A stretch of DNA of 34,000 nt from Patescibacteria group bacterium (lineage in GTDB: Bacteria; Patescibacteriota; JABMPQ01): NCBI GenBank assembly GCA_018818965.1, contig JAHJQX010000026.1:1-34000 (forward strand), in the 5' to 3' direction. Below the pieces are notes generated by a model. It was not told where the DNA came from. It made no database searches and worked only from the letters and a program-made list of their open reading frames with translations. Within the stretch, counting starts at the first letter, position 1, and the number at the start of each line of letters is the position of its first letter. The translations under genes were made by a program, and so were the position numbers. Positions 14,639 to 23,231 of the stretch are shown in pieces.

Positions 14639-15052
14639 TCACCCCGTCTCCCCATCAATCGCCTCATTCACTAGCCTATCCGCTTCTTCGTTCTTCTCCC
14701 GCACCACATGAGCATAAGAAATCTGCTCAAAATATTTGACTAATTCTACCACCTCCGCGTAGAGAGGCTTTAATTTAGCGTTTTTTACTCTATATTTCCC
14801 TTGCATCTGTTTTACAACCAATTCGCTGTCTAGATAACACTCAACTTCGTCTGCGCCGAGAGTTTTAGCTCTGACTAACCCCAAAATCAACGCTTTATAC
14901 TCGGCCTGATTATTGGTCTGCTCGCCAATATATTCACCCAGCTTTTGAACAACTATTTTGTTCATGTCGTAAATTACTACCCCTACCCCCGCTGGACCGG
15001 GATTGCCGCGGGCACCACCATCGGTATAGATTATTAACTTTTTGTATCTCAT
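14639..15052 (-). CDS. rnhA: Ribonuclease HI family protein
   Basis: This enzyme cuts the RNA strand of RNA-DNA hybrids. The 137 residues cover a complete type 1 RNase H fold of the compact, basic-protrusion-lacking kind common in archaea and CPR (RVT_3 class). The catalytic acidic set is visible: Asp in IIYTDGGARGNPGPAG (residue 11), Glu in NNQAEYKALILGL (about 51), Asp in CYLDSELVVKQMQG (about 74), and Asp in REKNEEADRLVNEA (about 127). The stop TGA at 14639 shows that TGA is not recoded. It lies 108 bp downstream of recJ and may share its transcript. Confidence 0.92.
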   Translation of the reverse strand: MRYKKLIIYTDGGARGNPGPAGVGVVIYDMNKIVVQKLGEYIGEQTNNQAEYKALILGLVRAKTLGADEVECYLDSELVVKQMQGKYRVKNAKLKPLYAEVVELVKYFEQISYAHVVREKNEEADRLVNEAIDGETG

Positions 15053-15078
15053 ATTTTCTATTTATTGTGGGGCCAATT

Positions 15079-15168
15079 AAAACTAGATCGGCCATGGTTG
15101 ACGAACGAACCCGGCTCCGCCGAAAGCGGAGCTATGGTGAGTGAGTCAATTATGGCTGATCTAGTTTT
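15079..15168 (+). other. 90-bp inverted-repeat element, 24-bp helix with inner GC hairpin
   Basis: Arms 15079-15102 (AAAACTAGATCGGCCATGG...) and 15145-15168 are reverse complements at 21 of 24 positions. All three differences are G in the left arm opposite T in the right, so + strand RNA forms an unbroken 24-bp helix with three G-U pairs; minus strand RNA would have three A-C mismatches. Inside sits a perfect 7-bp GC-rich hairpin (GCTCCGC, CGAAA loop, GCGGAGC; 15114-15132). The recJ stop codon (15161-15163) lies in the right arm. It may be a + strand RNA structure, a recJ 3'-end structure or a degenerate mobile repeat. Confidence 0.65.
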
Positions 15169-16903
15169 GTTTGTCACCCACCCTTATATCTTCTACTTTC
15201 AACTGCAACGTCTTCGTCCCGTTCCAAACATTACAATCAATTTGACCAGCCAGATCAATCTTGTCCCCGATATTTAAATCAGCTGCGTACTTACCTAGTC
15301 GAAAACCTATCACGTCACGACTTATTGTATCTTTCTCATCGCCTACTTTCATTTTCAAATGACTCCCCTGCTTACCAATCGCCCGCACGTCCCGTATATA
15401 CACGCTCGGTACAACAAACAACGGCTGCCTATTATCCGCTCCAAAAGGCTGAAAACGCAACAGCGAATTATATAAATCCCAGTCGACTTTTTTAATATCT
15501 AGCTCGGCATCGAGCGCTAGAGTCGGCACTAAATCTTCATCCTTAATTTGCTCCTCGGCTAATCTCTGCAAACGCTGGTAAAATTCATCGACATTCTCCT
15601 TTTTTAAACCAAAACCAGCCGCCATCTTGTGCCCGCCGAACTCGAGTAAAATGTCCTTACAAGAGAAAATCGCCTCTATTAAGTTAAACTGCTCAATACT
15701 CCGCCCCGAGCCAGTACATTGCTTTTCCCCTTCCTCCAACACCAAAGTCGGACGAAAAAATTCTTCGGTGAGTTTGCCGGCGACAATCCCCACCACCCCG
15801 AGCGGCCAGTCCTGACCTTTGGCGAGCAGGATTTTATTCTTGGCAACGTCATCTTTAATCTGCGTTCGCGCCGCCCGAAATATTTTATCCGTCACCCGCT
15901 GGCGTTGATAATTAGTCTGCTGCAGCTGCTGGGCATAATTTTGCGCTTCGGCCATCGTCTGGGTCGTAAAAAGCTTGAAGGCGACATTGGCGTGATCAAG
16001 TCGGCCGGCAGCATTGATTCGCGGTGCCAGAAAAAATCCAACCGCTTCCGTATCAACTTTGTCCCGCTCTACTCCCGCTACTTCAAAAAGCGCCCGCAAA
16101 CCCACCCGCTCGCTGTCACGTAAGATGTCGAGGCCGTATTTCACCAGTGTCCTGTTCTCTGAAATAATCGGTGAACAATCGGCGATGGTGCCGATAGTAA
16201 CTAAATCCAAAGCTCGCTTGACAAACCGCTCATCGACCCCCGGCCGCAGAATATCTGGCTTGGATTTTATTATTGCCTGGACTAATTTGAAAACTATCCC
16301 TACTCCGGCTAGTTCCTTGAAGGGATATTTGTCACCTTCCCGCTTGGAATCCACTACAATATACTGGCGAGAAAATTTATGGGCGACATGGTGATGATCA
16401 GTAACAATGACATCAATACCCTTTTTCCGCGCATAATCAATTTCCTTCTTATTAGAAACGCCACAGTCACAAGTTACAATCAGATCTACTTTCTTGTCAG
16501 CTAACCAGTCGATCGCTTTATTATTCAAACCATAGCCCTCACTTACTCGATCAGGAATGTAAACCTGTCCGGTTAAGCCAAGCGCATCGCGAAAAAGCTC
16601 CATTAGCAATACTGAAGACGTCACCCCGTCCGCATCATAGTCGCCGAAAATCCCTACTCGCTCTTTTTTCTTAACGGCTTGTTCAATCCGCTCCACCGCC
16701 CGATCCATGTCTTTGAGCAAAAAAGGGTCAAACAAATCCTGCGAGTAATCCGGATTAAAAAACTCGTCTACTTTTTCCTGGGTGTCGAGACCACGATTAT
16801 ATAGTAGTTGGGAAGTGCGTACGTCAAACTCGGGGAATTTGCTAACAAAACTCCGCGGTGCCCTGTCCGCTACCCGCCATTTTTTACCTGAAAGTGAAGT
16901 CAT
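15161..16903 (-). CDS. recJ: Single-stranded-DNA-specific exonuclease RecJ
   Basis: RecJ degrades 5' single-stranded DNA ends in recombination and repair. The 580 residues match the usual core length. The DHH domain has VGIFGDYDADGVTSSVLL (about 83-100), VTCDCGVSNKKEID and VTDHHHVAHK, the metal-binding motifs. The linker LAPRINAAGRLDHANVAF follows at about 290. The DHHA1 domain has GSGRSIEQFNLIEAI and FGGHKMAAGFGLK (about 405-440), then a C-terminal OB fold to the end. It overlaps the phosphatase gene upstream by 4 bp (ATG at 16903 within its end). All catalytic motifs are intact. Confidence 0.96.
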   Translation of the reverse strand: MTSLSGKKWRVADRAPRSFVSKFPEFDVRTSQLLYNRGLDTQEKVDEFFNPDYSQDLFDPFLLKDMDRAVERIEQAVKKKERVGIFGDYDADGVTSSVLLMELFRDALGLTGQVYIPDRVSEGYGLNNKAIDWLADKKVDLIVTCDCGVSNKKEIDYARKKGIDVIVTDHHHVAHKFSRQYIVVDSKREGDKYPFKELAGVGIVFKLVQAIIKSKPDILRPGVDERFVKRALDLVTIGTIADCSPIISENRTLVKYGLDILRDSERVGLRALFEVAGVERDKVDTEAVGFFLAPRINAAGRLDHANVAFKLFTTQTMAEAQNYAQQLQQTNYQRQRVTDKIFRAARTQIKDDVAKNKILLAKGQDWPLGVVGIVAGKLTEEFFRPTLVLEEGEKQCTGSGRSIEQFNLIEAIFSCKDILLEFGGHKMAAGFGLKKENVDEFYQRLQRLAEEQIKDEDLVPTLALDAELDIKKVDWDLYNSLLRFQPFGADNRQPLFVVPSVYIRDVRAIGKQGSHLKMKVGDEKDTISRDVIGFRLGKYAADLNIGDKIDLAGQIDCNVWNGTKTLQLKVEDIRVGDKQN

Positions 16904-17682
16904 GTTTTAGATTTTCCTATCATATCCAGTACTTGCTCATGCACTAGTCCGTTTGTAGCTACTAGCCCATTGCACTTTTCATCATAGCGCTGATCATTGC
17001 CATCGAGATCCGTCACCTTGCCTCCCGCCTCTTCGACCATTATCTTTATCGTTGCGCTATCATGAGCAGTATCTTTGAGAAATATAGCCCCACTAAATCC
17101 GCCAGCTGCTACCAACATCCCTGAATTAATAATTGAGTAAAATTTAAATACTTTGCTATTCTGCTTTCTGAGATTATCAAAAATTTTGATAAAATTATAA
17201 TTTGGTAAAACATCGCCATCGCCGTCAACATTAAATACCGCATGCTTAAGAGATGACTGCTTATTTACTTCGATTTTCTGATCATTTAAAAATGCGCCCT
17301 TACCCTTTTCAGCTGAATACATTCTATCAGTGATGGGGTCATAAACAACTCCCAATATCGGCTCACCATCTTTGACAAGTGCGATAGAAAAAGTAAAAAT
17401 CGGCACCCCAAAGGAAAACGGTAACGTGCCATCGAGAGGATCACAGACCCAGACATATTCTGCATCAGATTTCATATCACTTTCTTCTTCCGCCAGCACT
17501 GAGTGAGTAGGATATTTTCCCCCTATCGTCTCCAAAACTAGCTTGTTTATCGCGTAATCAACTTTGGTTACGGGAGTATTATCACCCTTCCATTCATTAT
17601 CAATATTAGGAACAAAATTGTCCCGCATAATCTTGCCTGCTGCCTTGGCTAGTTTTAAAGCTGTTTGTTTATAGTTTTTCAT
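16900..17682 (-). CDS. Inositol monophosphatase family phosphatase
   Basis: A 260-residue Mg2+-dependent phosphatase of the SuhB/HisN/CysQ superfamily. Metal-binding motifs are present: AEEESD near residue 66, VWVCDPLDGTLPF (about 78-90, the DPxDGT signature) and AHDSATIKIMVEEAGGKVTD (about 206-225, the WDxAAxxxxxxEAGG region with His in place of Trp). The substrate is undecided between inositol phosphate, histidinol phosphate and related sugar phosphates; the PLDGTLPF variant is closer to HisN-like members, but no histidine genes are nearby. It lies 17 bp after a methyltransferase gene and overlaps recJ by 4 bp. Confidence 0.88.
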   Translation of the reverse strand: MKNYKQTALKLAKAAGKIMRDNFVPNIDNEWKGDNTPVTKVDYAINKLVLETIGGKYPTHSVLAEEESDMKSDAEYVWVCDPLDGTLPFSFGVPIFTFSIALVKDGEPILGVVYDPITDRMYSAEKGKGAFLNDQKIEVNKQSSLKHAVFNVDGDGDVLPNYNFIKIFDNLRKQNSKVFKFYSIINSGMLVAAGGFSGAIFLKDTAHDSATIKIMVEEAGGKVTDLDGNDQRYDEKCNGLVATNGLVHEQVLDMIGKSKT

Positions 17683-17699
17683 ATTATTCCTCTGATATA

Positions 17700-18704
17700 C
17701 TATTTCTTATCGGCCGTGATCAATACATATCCACCTTCAACAAACTTTCTTTTCACATTCTTAAACTTGCAGCTTTGCAATAATTTTTTCTGTTCCGACC
17801 CAGTAATATGCTCCGTGCCCCAAATAATTTCATAGAATTGGTCATACAAGCCCATAGCAAAACGAGGGTCAGAAAATTCCTGATCAGCTTCAGGATAAGG
17901 AAATTCCAAGACGATTATCTGGCCACCGGGTCGCAAAGCTCGATATATGCTTTTTACAATTATTTTTCTTAATTGAGGATTTATTTCGTGCAATACTAAA
18001 TTCATAGTAACAAAATCAAATTCATTCAAATAATTTATCTCGTCACCGCTCTGACAAATAAATTTTGTTCTATCAGTTAGCTTCTCTTTCTTAGCTAACT
18101 TTTTTGCTAAATCAACTGAAGTTTTGTCAATCTCTACTCCAATGAATTTTGATTTCTTAAATTCTTTTGCCAAAGTAGTAATAAAACTACCCCCACCACA
18201 GCCAAAATCTAATAAAGACACGCCTCTTTCGAGACCTTTTTCCAGCTGATTAATCTGGGGAATAATATTTTGTAAATAAATATTACCTCGTCGCTCACCC
18301 CTTTGAGTAACTAATTCGATAAATTCCTTATCATGTTGACCAAAAGATAATTTTTTATTTCCCCTAATATATTCATACTGCTTTTCCATATCCGGACCAA
18401 GATAGCTGGCCATAAGCCGAATATAATCTCCTAAATACTGAGTTGACTTTTTGTCGCCCAAAATTGGCTCTAGGTTTTTCTTGAGTGAATATTTAACACC
18501 TTCTTTATTTAACAAGCCAAAAGAATAAGCTACATCACACCACATCTTCATATACTTAACAGGCATTTTTGTTTTCTGGGATAGTTGCTGTAAACTAGAT
18601 AACTTTGCTTTATGCAAAAAAGAAAATATGCCGAATTTTTCTCCGGTATTAATTAAATAAATTTCCATAAACCCGCGGATGCTTTTGTTGATATCTAATA
18701 CCAT
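17700..18704 (-). CDS. SAM-dependent methyltransferase with N-terminal winged helix
   Basis: A 334-residue protein arranged like small-molecule O-methyltransferases. The N-terminal part (about 1-75) looks like a dimerising winged helix (FGIFSFLHKAKLSSLQQLSQ, MWCDVAYSFGLLNKEGVKY). The C-terminal Rossmann domain has motif I LLDFGCGGGSFITTLA (about 164-179), the acidic FIGVEIDKTSVDLA and the post-I motif FDFVTMNLVLHEI. RPGGQIIVLEFPYPE is the typical post-III strand. The substrate is unknown. The gene lies 3 bp after ackA and 17 bp before the phosphatase gene. Its coding sequence is more AT-rich, with more Lys and Ile, than that of its neighbours. Confidence 0.85.
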   Translation of the reverse strand: MVLDINKSIRGFMEIYLINTGEKFGIFSFLHKAKLSSLQQLSQKTKMPVKYMKMWCDVAYSFGLLNKEGVKYSLKKNLEPILGDKKSTQYLGDYIRLMASYLGPDMEKQYEYIRGNKKLSFGQHDKEFIELVTQRGERRGNIYLQNIIPQINQLEKGLERGVSLLDFGCGGGSFITTLAKEFKKSKFIGVEIDKTSVDLAKKLAKKEKLTDRTKFICQSGDEINYLNEFDFVTMNLVLHEINPQLRKIIVKSIYRALRPGGQIIVLEFPYPEADQEFSDPRFAMGLYDQFYEIIWGTEHITGSEQKKLLQSCKFKNVKRKFVEGGYVLITADKK

Positions 18705-18707
18705 AAT

Positions 18708-19760
18708 TTAAATAAATTTAATTACTTCCTGTGCGATCATTTTCTCCTCATCTGTCTTTATCGCCAGCACTGGCACCCCTTTAAGAAATGGTAGTCCAGC
18801 GCAAATTTTCCGCCGGGTAGTGACGTCACCAGAGCCAATGGCGCCAGTGAAAATTAATCCATCCAATCCACCGAGGGCTGCATAATATGCTCCAATATAT
18901 TTCCTGATTCGATAACAAAACATGTCAAAGGCCAACTGAGCTTTTTTATTGCCTTGGCGCTTTTTTTGCAGCAGACGCAACCAGTCCTTCTCACCCGCCA
19001 GACCGTAAATACCGCTTTCCTTATTGAGTAACTGATCGACTTGGTTCGCCGACATCTTAAGCTCGCCCTGTAAAAATAGCACTACCCCCGGATCAATATC
19101 TCCCGAGCGACTCATCATAATCAGACCCTCAAGCGGTGTAAATCCCATCGAAGTATCAATCGACTTACCACCGATAGAGGCTGAAATTGAACAACCGCCG
19201 CCGAGATGGCAAGCGATGATTTTTGCCCGCGGCTTTCCTTTTAATTTTGTCTGCAATGCTTGCCCAATCACATACTGATAAGATATTCCGTGAAAACCAT
19301 AACGCCTGATCTTGTGCTGTCGATAATATTTCTCCGATAAAGCATAGCGAAAAGCTTTGGCTGGTATGCTCTGATGAAAACCAGTGTCGAAGACAGCGAT
19401 ATTGGGTACGCCAGGCAATAACTTCAAGCAAGCCTTGATGCCCTGGATATTGGCGGGGTTGTGGAGGGGCGCTAGTTTGCTACACTGCTCTATTACACTT
19501 AATACTCTTTGATTAATTTTAATCGGATCAGTTAGGCTCTCACCACCATGCACTACGCGATGGCCAACGGCCACAATAGAGTTTAAGTCGCCAATTCCTT
19601 GCAAGGCAATCTTTAAAGCCTGATTATGATTTTTCACTTTGCCCACCCCAATATTCTCGATATAGCCAGATTGCAATTCACGCAAATTTTTGCCCGCCGC
19701 AAAAAGCTTATATTTCAATGAGGTTGAACCAGAATTGATTACTAAGATTGTTTTTTTCAT
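18708..19760 (-). CDS. ackA: Acetate kinase
   Basis: AckA converts acetyl phosphate and ADP to acetate and ATP. The 350 residues are about 50 fewer than in well-known AckA proteins. Key segments remain: LVINSGSTSLKYKLF at the start, VGHRVVHGGESL near residue 65, FDTGFHQSIP near 123, RRYGFHGISYQYV near 152 (the usual second His is Tyr), CHLGGGCSISASIGGKSIDT, the SRSGDIDPGVV arginine loop and KTDEEKMIAQE with the late conserved Glu. It overlaps pduL by 4 bp, so the acetyl-CoA to acetate pair is co-translated. Propionate or butyrate kinase activity cannot be excluded. Confidence 0.93.
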   Translation of the reverse strand: MKKTILVINSGSTSLKYKLFAAGKNLRELQSGYIENIGVGKVKNHNQALKIALQGIGDLNSIVAVGHRVVHGGESLTDPIKINQRVLSVIEQCSKLAPLHNPANIQGIKACLKLLPGVPNIAVFDTGFHQSIPAKAFRYALSEKYYRQHKIRRYGFHGISYQYVIGQALQTKLKGKPRAKIIACHLGGGCSISASIGGKSIDTSMGFTPLEGLIMMSRSGDIDPGVVLFLQGELKMSANQVDQLLNKESGIYGLAGEKDWLRLLQKKRQGNKKAQLAFDMFCYRIRKYIGAYYAALGGLDGLIFTGAIGSGDVTTRRKICAGLPFLKGVPVLAIKTDEEKMIAQEVIKFI

Positions 19761-20329
19761 ATAATTAATTCTCCAAAATCTCCACTCTGCACACTGGCAG
19801 CATTTCCCTCATCCGTATCCACCTGGAATGACAGCCGAAAATCCGGATCAACTCGCACGACTACATCATTAAAGGTTAAATCGCGTTCACCAAATATTTT
19901 CACAGACACTTTTTGCTTGTTCACCACGCCAAAATCCTTCGCTTCATCAGGTGAAATATGAATGTGACGTCGGGCACAAATCAAACCCTGCTCCAGCTCA
20001 ATCTCGCCCGCTGGTCCGACTACTTTTATTCCCGGTGACCCCTCTATATCCCCTGAAGTTCGTACCGGTGGCACAATACCAATCATATAACCATCAGTTT
20101 TTGAAATCTCGATCTGAGTATGCTCCCGCAGCGGCCCCACCACCCGCACACCATCAATCTCCGCTTTGGGACCAATAATTTTTACTGTTTCCTTCGCCGC
20201 ATATTGACCTTTCTGTGAAAGACTTTTAAATTCTTTCAACTCATAGCCAATGCCAAACAGCTTCTCTAAGTCCGCTTGGCAAAGATGGATGTGGCGAGCC
20301 GAGATTTCAATTAAGACTTTATTTTTCAT
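19757..20329 (-). CDS. pduL: Phosphate acetyltransferase, PduL type
   Basis: PduL transfers the acetyl group of acetyl-CoA to phosphate, feeding acetate kinase. The 190 residues show the two PduL halves: EISARHIHLCQADLEKLFG from residue 8, and LICARRHIHISPDEAKDFGV near 114, with the paired His clusters that hold two zinc ions. VVGPLREHTQIEISKTDGY and PPVRTSGDIEGSPGIKVVGP are family segments. The protein begins right at the catalytic domain, with no N-terminal microcompartment-targeting extension, so it should be a free cytoplasmic enzyme. It is not the common Pta family. It is coupled to ackA by a 4-bp overlap and follows gpmI by 45 bp with a hairpin between. Confidence 0.94.
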   Translation of the reverse strand: MKNKVLIEISARHIHLCQADLEKLFGIGYELKEFKSLSQKGQYAAKETVKIIGPKAEIDGVRVVGPLREHTQIEISKTDGYMIGIVPPVRTSGDIEGSPGIKVVGPAGEIELEQGLICARRHIHISPDEAKDFGVVNKQKVSVKIFGERDLTFNDVVVRVDPDFRLSFQVDTDEGNAASVQSGDFGELII

Positions 20330-20345
20330 GATAAATAGGCTTAAA

Positions 20346-20372
20346 TTTCTTCTCTGGTGTACCGAGAAGAAA
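20346..20372 (-). other. Hairpin between gpmI and pduL
   Basis: TTTCTTCTC pairs with GAGAAGAAA, with a further GGT/ACC pair inside after one bulged base. It begins 2 bp after the gpmI stop and lacks a proper T-run on the minus strand. It may be a partial terminator or an RNA processing/stability element that sets expression of the acetate genes apart from the glycolytic genes. Confidence 0.55.
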
Positions 20373-20374
20373 AC

Positions 20375-21943
20375 TTATATTACCTCTCGCAAACTCATCC
20401 CCGTCATCTCTTCCGGTCTGTCAACTCCCATCAGGTCTAACACTGTTGGAGCCACATCAGACAATACACCTGTAGGTGTATTCGTACTTAAATCCACTCT
20501 ATTGTCAGCAGCTAGATGTTCGCTCCGCTTACTTTCGTCTACTATAATACACGGAACCGGATTAACAGTATGCTCTTTCATCACTTCGCCTGTTTGTAAA
20601 TTAAGCATAACATCAGCATTGCCGTGGTCAGCCGTTACAATTAATGCTCCTCCCAAAGACTGCACTTTGTTAACAATTTTCCCTAGACACTTATCCACAG
20701 CCTCGATTGCCTTAGTGGCAGCGGGAATGTCGCCAGTGTGACCTACCATGTCGGCGTTGGCAAAATTAAGTAGGGCAAAATCATAGCCGCTGATTTTTTC
20801 TAAAAACTTGTCCGTCACTTCGTAGGCGCTCATCTCTGGTTTTTCTGCATACGACTTCACACCCGGTGAAGGAATCAGTTGTCGATCCTCGCCCGCAAAG
20901 GGATCCATCTGTCCGCAGTTGAAAAATATCGTCACGTGGGCATATTTTTCTGTTTCCGCAATCCGCAGTTGCTTTAACCTCTGCTGCGATAGCACTTCGC
21001 CGAGAGAATTTTTTATTTTCTCCAGCGGAAAGGCGATATGAACTGGTAATAAAGTTGGTAAACCAAAATCAGTGAAAGTAACAAAATACAAATTAGAAAA
21101 ATCTTGCCCGCGCTCGAACCCGGAAAATTCTGGATCGACAAATATTTGCGTCAGCTGCCGCCCCCGATCGGAACGATAGTTAAAGTGAATAATGGCGTCG
21201 TCGTCACCAATTGTTTGACCACCGGCAATCATCACCGGCTCAAATTCCTCGTCGTAGACTTTCTGTCCGTAAGACTTTTCAATCGCGGCGACGGCTGAAT
21301 CGGCTGTTGGACCCCGCCCAGTAACTATAACATCGTAGGCCTTTTTAACCCGGTTCCAATTCTCATCTCGATCCATACCATAGTAGCGGCCAGAGACAGA
21401 AGCAATTTTGCCCACTCCTAGCTCTTTCATTTTAGCCTCCAGCTCTTGGATAATCTCCAGCCCTGATTGTGGCGGCATATCCCGACCATCCAAAAAAGCA
21501 TGAATGTATATTTCTGGTAATCCTTCCTTATACGCCAACTCTAACAGAGCATACAAATGACGGAGGTGACTATGTACTCCCCCCGGACTTACTAGTCCCA
21601 TCAAATGTAGTCGGGAGCCTTTTTCCTTAACTCGTTTAACTGCCTCCTGTAAGACTTCATTAGAAAAAAACGAACCGTCCTGAATCGCTTTGTCGATGCG
21701 CGGCAGATTCTGATATACTACCCGCCCCGCTCCAATGTTCATATGACCTACCTCAGAATTACCAAACTCACCCCAGGGTAGACCAACTACTTCACCAGAA
21801 GCTTCTAGTAAGGTATGAGGGTAGTGCTTAACTAAATCATCGATAACTGGCTTTTGCGCCAACGAGACAGCATTGCCCCTTGAAGGCAAGGTTATCCCAT
21901 AGCCATCGAGGATAACAAGTGTCACTGGTTTAGTGGCTTTCAT
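20375..21943 (-). CDS. gpmI: 2,3-bisphosphoglycerate-independent phosphoglycerate mutase
   Basis: GpmI interconverts 3- and 2-phosphoglycerate using two Mn2+ ions. The 522 residues are full length. The alkaline-phosphatase-like core has LVILDGYGITLPSRGNAV at the start and GNSEVGHMNIGAGRVVYQ with the phosphorylated Ser near residue 62. SPGGVHSHLRHLYALLELA, HAFLDGRDMPP and SGRYYGMDRDENWNRVKKAY are typical of the phosphotransferase domain. NFANADMVGHTGD and VTADHGNADVM carry the C-terminal metal ligands. It lies 27 bp after eno. Confidence 0.97.
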   Translation of the reverse strand: MKATKPVTLVILDGYGITLPSRGNAVSLAQKPVIDDLVKHYPHTLLEASGEVVGLPWGEFGNSEVGHMNIGAGRVVYQNLPRIDKAIQDGSFFSNEVLQEAVKRVKEKGSRLHLMGLVSPGGVHSHLRHLYALLELAYKEGLPEIYIHAFLDGRDMPPQSGLEIIQELEAKMKELGVGKIASVSGRYYGMDRDENWNRVKKAYDVIVTGRGPTADSAVAAIEKSYGQKVYDEEFEPVMIAGGQTIGDDDAIIHFNYRSDRGRQLTQIFVDPEFSGFERGQDFSNLYFVTFTDFGLPTLLPVHIAFPLEKIKNSLGEVLSQQRLKQLRIAETEKYAHVTIFFNCGQMDPFAGEDRQLIPSPGVKSYAEKPEMSAYEVTDKFLEKISGYDFALLNFANADMVGHTGDIPAATKAIEAVDKCLGKIVNKVQSLGGALIVTADHGNADVMLNLQTGEVMKEHTVNPVPCIIVDESKRSEHLAADNRVDLSTNTPTGVLSDVAPTVLDLMGVDRPEEMTGMSLREVI

Positions 21944-21970
21944 TTCTTAAATTATTCCCCATTGTAACAA

Positions 21971-23224
21971 CTACTCCCCTATCATTCTTTCTATCCGCAT
22001 CAGACGATTATACTTGACCGTCCGCTCGCCGCGGGAAACCGAGCCCGTTTTAATTTGCCCCGCCGCTGTTCCAATCGCTAAGTCAGCAATAAAAGCATCG
22101 CTCGTCTCGCCTGAGCGATGAGAAACTACATTATTATAACCAGCCTTCGTCGCTTTTTGCATACAGTCTAATGTTTCCGTTAATGAACCGATCTGATTAA
22201 GCTTGATCAGAATAGCATTGGCCGCTTTTTCCTCGATACTTTTTTCTAGCCGCTTGATATTTGTCACCAACAAATCATCACCCACAATCTGGATTTTATC
22301 ACCACATTCTTCCGTAAAAACCTGCCAATTCTCCCAGTCATCTTCGGCCAAGGGATCTTCAATGCTTACTAGCGGGTATTTATCCATCCATTCTTTATAA
22401 ATATTCATTAATTCCTTAGCTGACAATGTCTTTTCCCCTGATTCTAAAAAATAAACGTCATTTTCCTTTTTATAAAAAGAAGAAGCAGCCACATCAAGAG
22501 CTAAATTAACGTCCTGGCCAGGCCGAAATCCCTCCCGGTTAATCGCTTCTATAATCAACTGGAGAGCCTCCTCATTACTTTTCAGCTCAGGGGCAAAGCC
22601 ACCTTCATCCCCTACTCCCGTTGAGTAATTTTCTTCCTTGAGGATTTTTTTCAAAGTATGAAAAATCTGACAGCCGACCCGAATCCGCTCGGCCATTCCG
22701 TCCACTTCGGGAATAATCATAAACTCCTGCACATCTACTTTATTGTCGGCATGTTCGCCACCGTTTAAAATATTCATCATTGGCCGGGGCATTACCAACT
22801 CTTTAGTACCATAAACATCAGCTAAATATTGATACAATTCAACCTCCTGCGCTGCTGCTGCTGCTCGCGCAAAAGCCAGCGAAACACTCAAGATCGCGTT
22901 AGCACCTAATTTGGATTTGTTATCGGTACCGTCAAGCTCAATCATCATTTCATCCAACTCGCGTTGGTCTTTCAAGCCTTTCCCCACTATCGCATCATTA
23001 ATGGTAGTGTTTACGTTTTCACAAGCCTTCAACACTCCCCGACCACCCCGACGTTTTTCATCACCATCACGAAGTTCGAGCGCTTCGTGAATACCAGTCG
23101 AAGCACCAGAAGGAACAGCCGATTTACCATAAGATCCATCTTCCAGCCACATTTCGGCAAAGACTGTAGGGTTGCCTCGAGAATCTATTATCTCCTGGGC
23201 ACGAGTTTTTTTGATTTTAAACAT
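21971..23224 (-). CDS. eno: Enolase
   Basis: Enolase converts 2-phosphoglycerate to phosphoenolpyruvate. The 417 residues are normal. Seen: AQEIIDSRGNPTVFAEMWL at the N-terminus, SGASTGIHEALELRDGD, the catalytic Glu region GDEGGFAPELKSNEEALQL, Mg2+ ligands in LVSIEDPLAEDDWENW and VGDDLLVTN, the catalytic Lys in ILIKLNQIGSLTETL and the loop VVSHRSGETSDAFIADLAI. It is second in the pgk-eno-gpmI unit, 7 bp after pgk. Confidence 0.98.
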   Translation of the reverse strand: MFKIKKTRAQEIIDSRGNPTVFAEMWLEDGSYGKSAVPSGASTGIHEALELRDGDEKRRGGRGVLKACENVNTTINDAIVGKGLKDQRELDEMMIELDGTDNKSKLGANAILSVSLAFARAAAAAQEVELYQYLADVYGTKELVMPRPMMNILNGGEHADNKVDVQEFMIIPEVDGMAERIRVGCQIFHTLKKILKEENYSTGVGDEGGFAPELKSNEEALQLIIEAINREGFRPGQDVNLALDVAASSFYKKENDVYFLESGEKTLSAKELMNIYKEWMDKYPLVSIEDPLAEDDWENWQVFTEECGDKIQIVGDDLLVTNIKRLEKSIEEKAANAILIKLNQIGSLTETLDCMQKATKAGYNNVVSHRSGETSDAFIADLAIGTAAGQIKTGSVSRGERTVKYNRLMRIERMIGE

Positions 23225-23231
23225 AAAATTG

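Noticed and set aside
14639-14641. Alternative genetic code with UGA as glycine
   Set aside because: TGA ends rnhA and the 887-aa gene at natural protein ends, and no conserved Gly is encoded by in-frame TGA in the core enzymes.
15079-15168. tRNA or tmRNA fragment
   Set aside because: Although it contains GGTTCG-like bases on the minus strand, there is no acceptor stem, anticodon arm or CCA arrangement; the long helix explains it better.
15719-16394. Open frames on the + strand opposite recJ
   Set aside because: They are mirror frames of a fully intact RecJ and resemble no protein.
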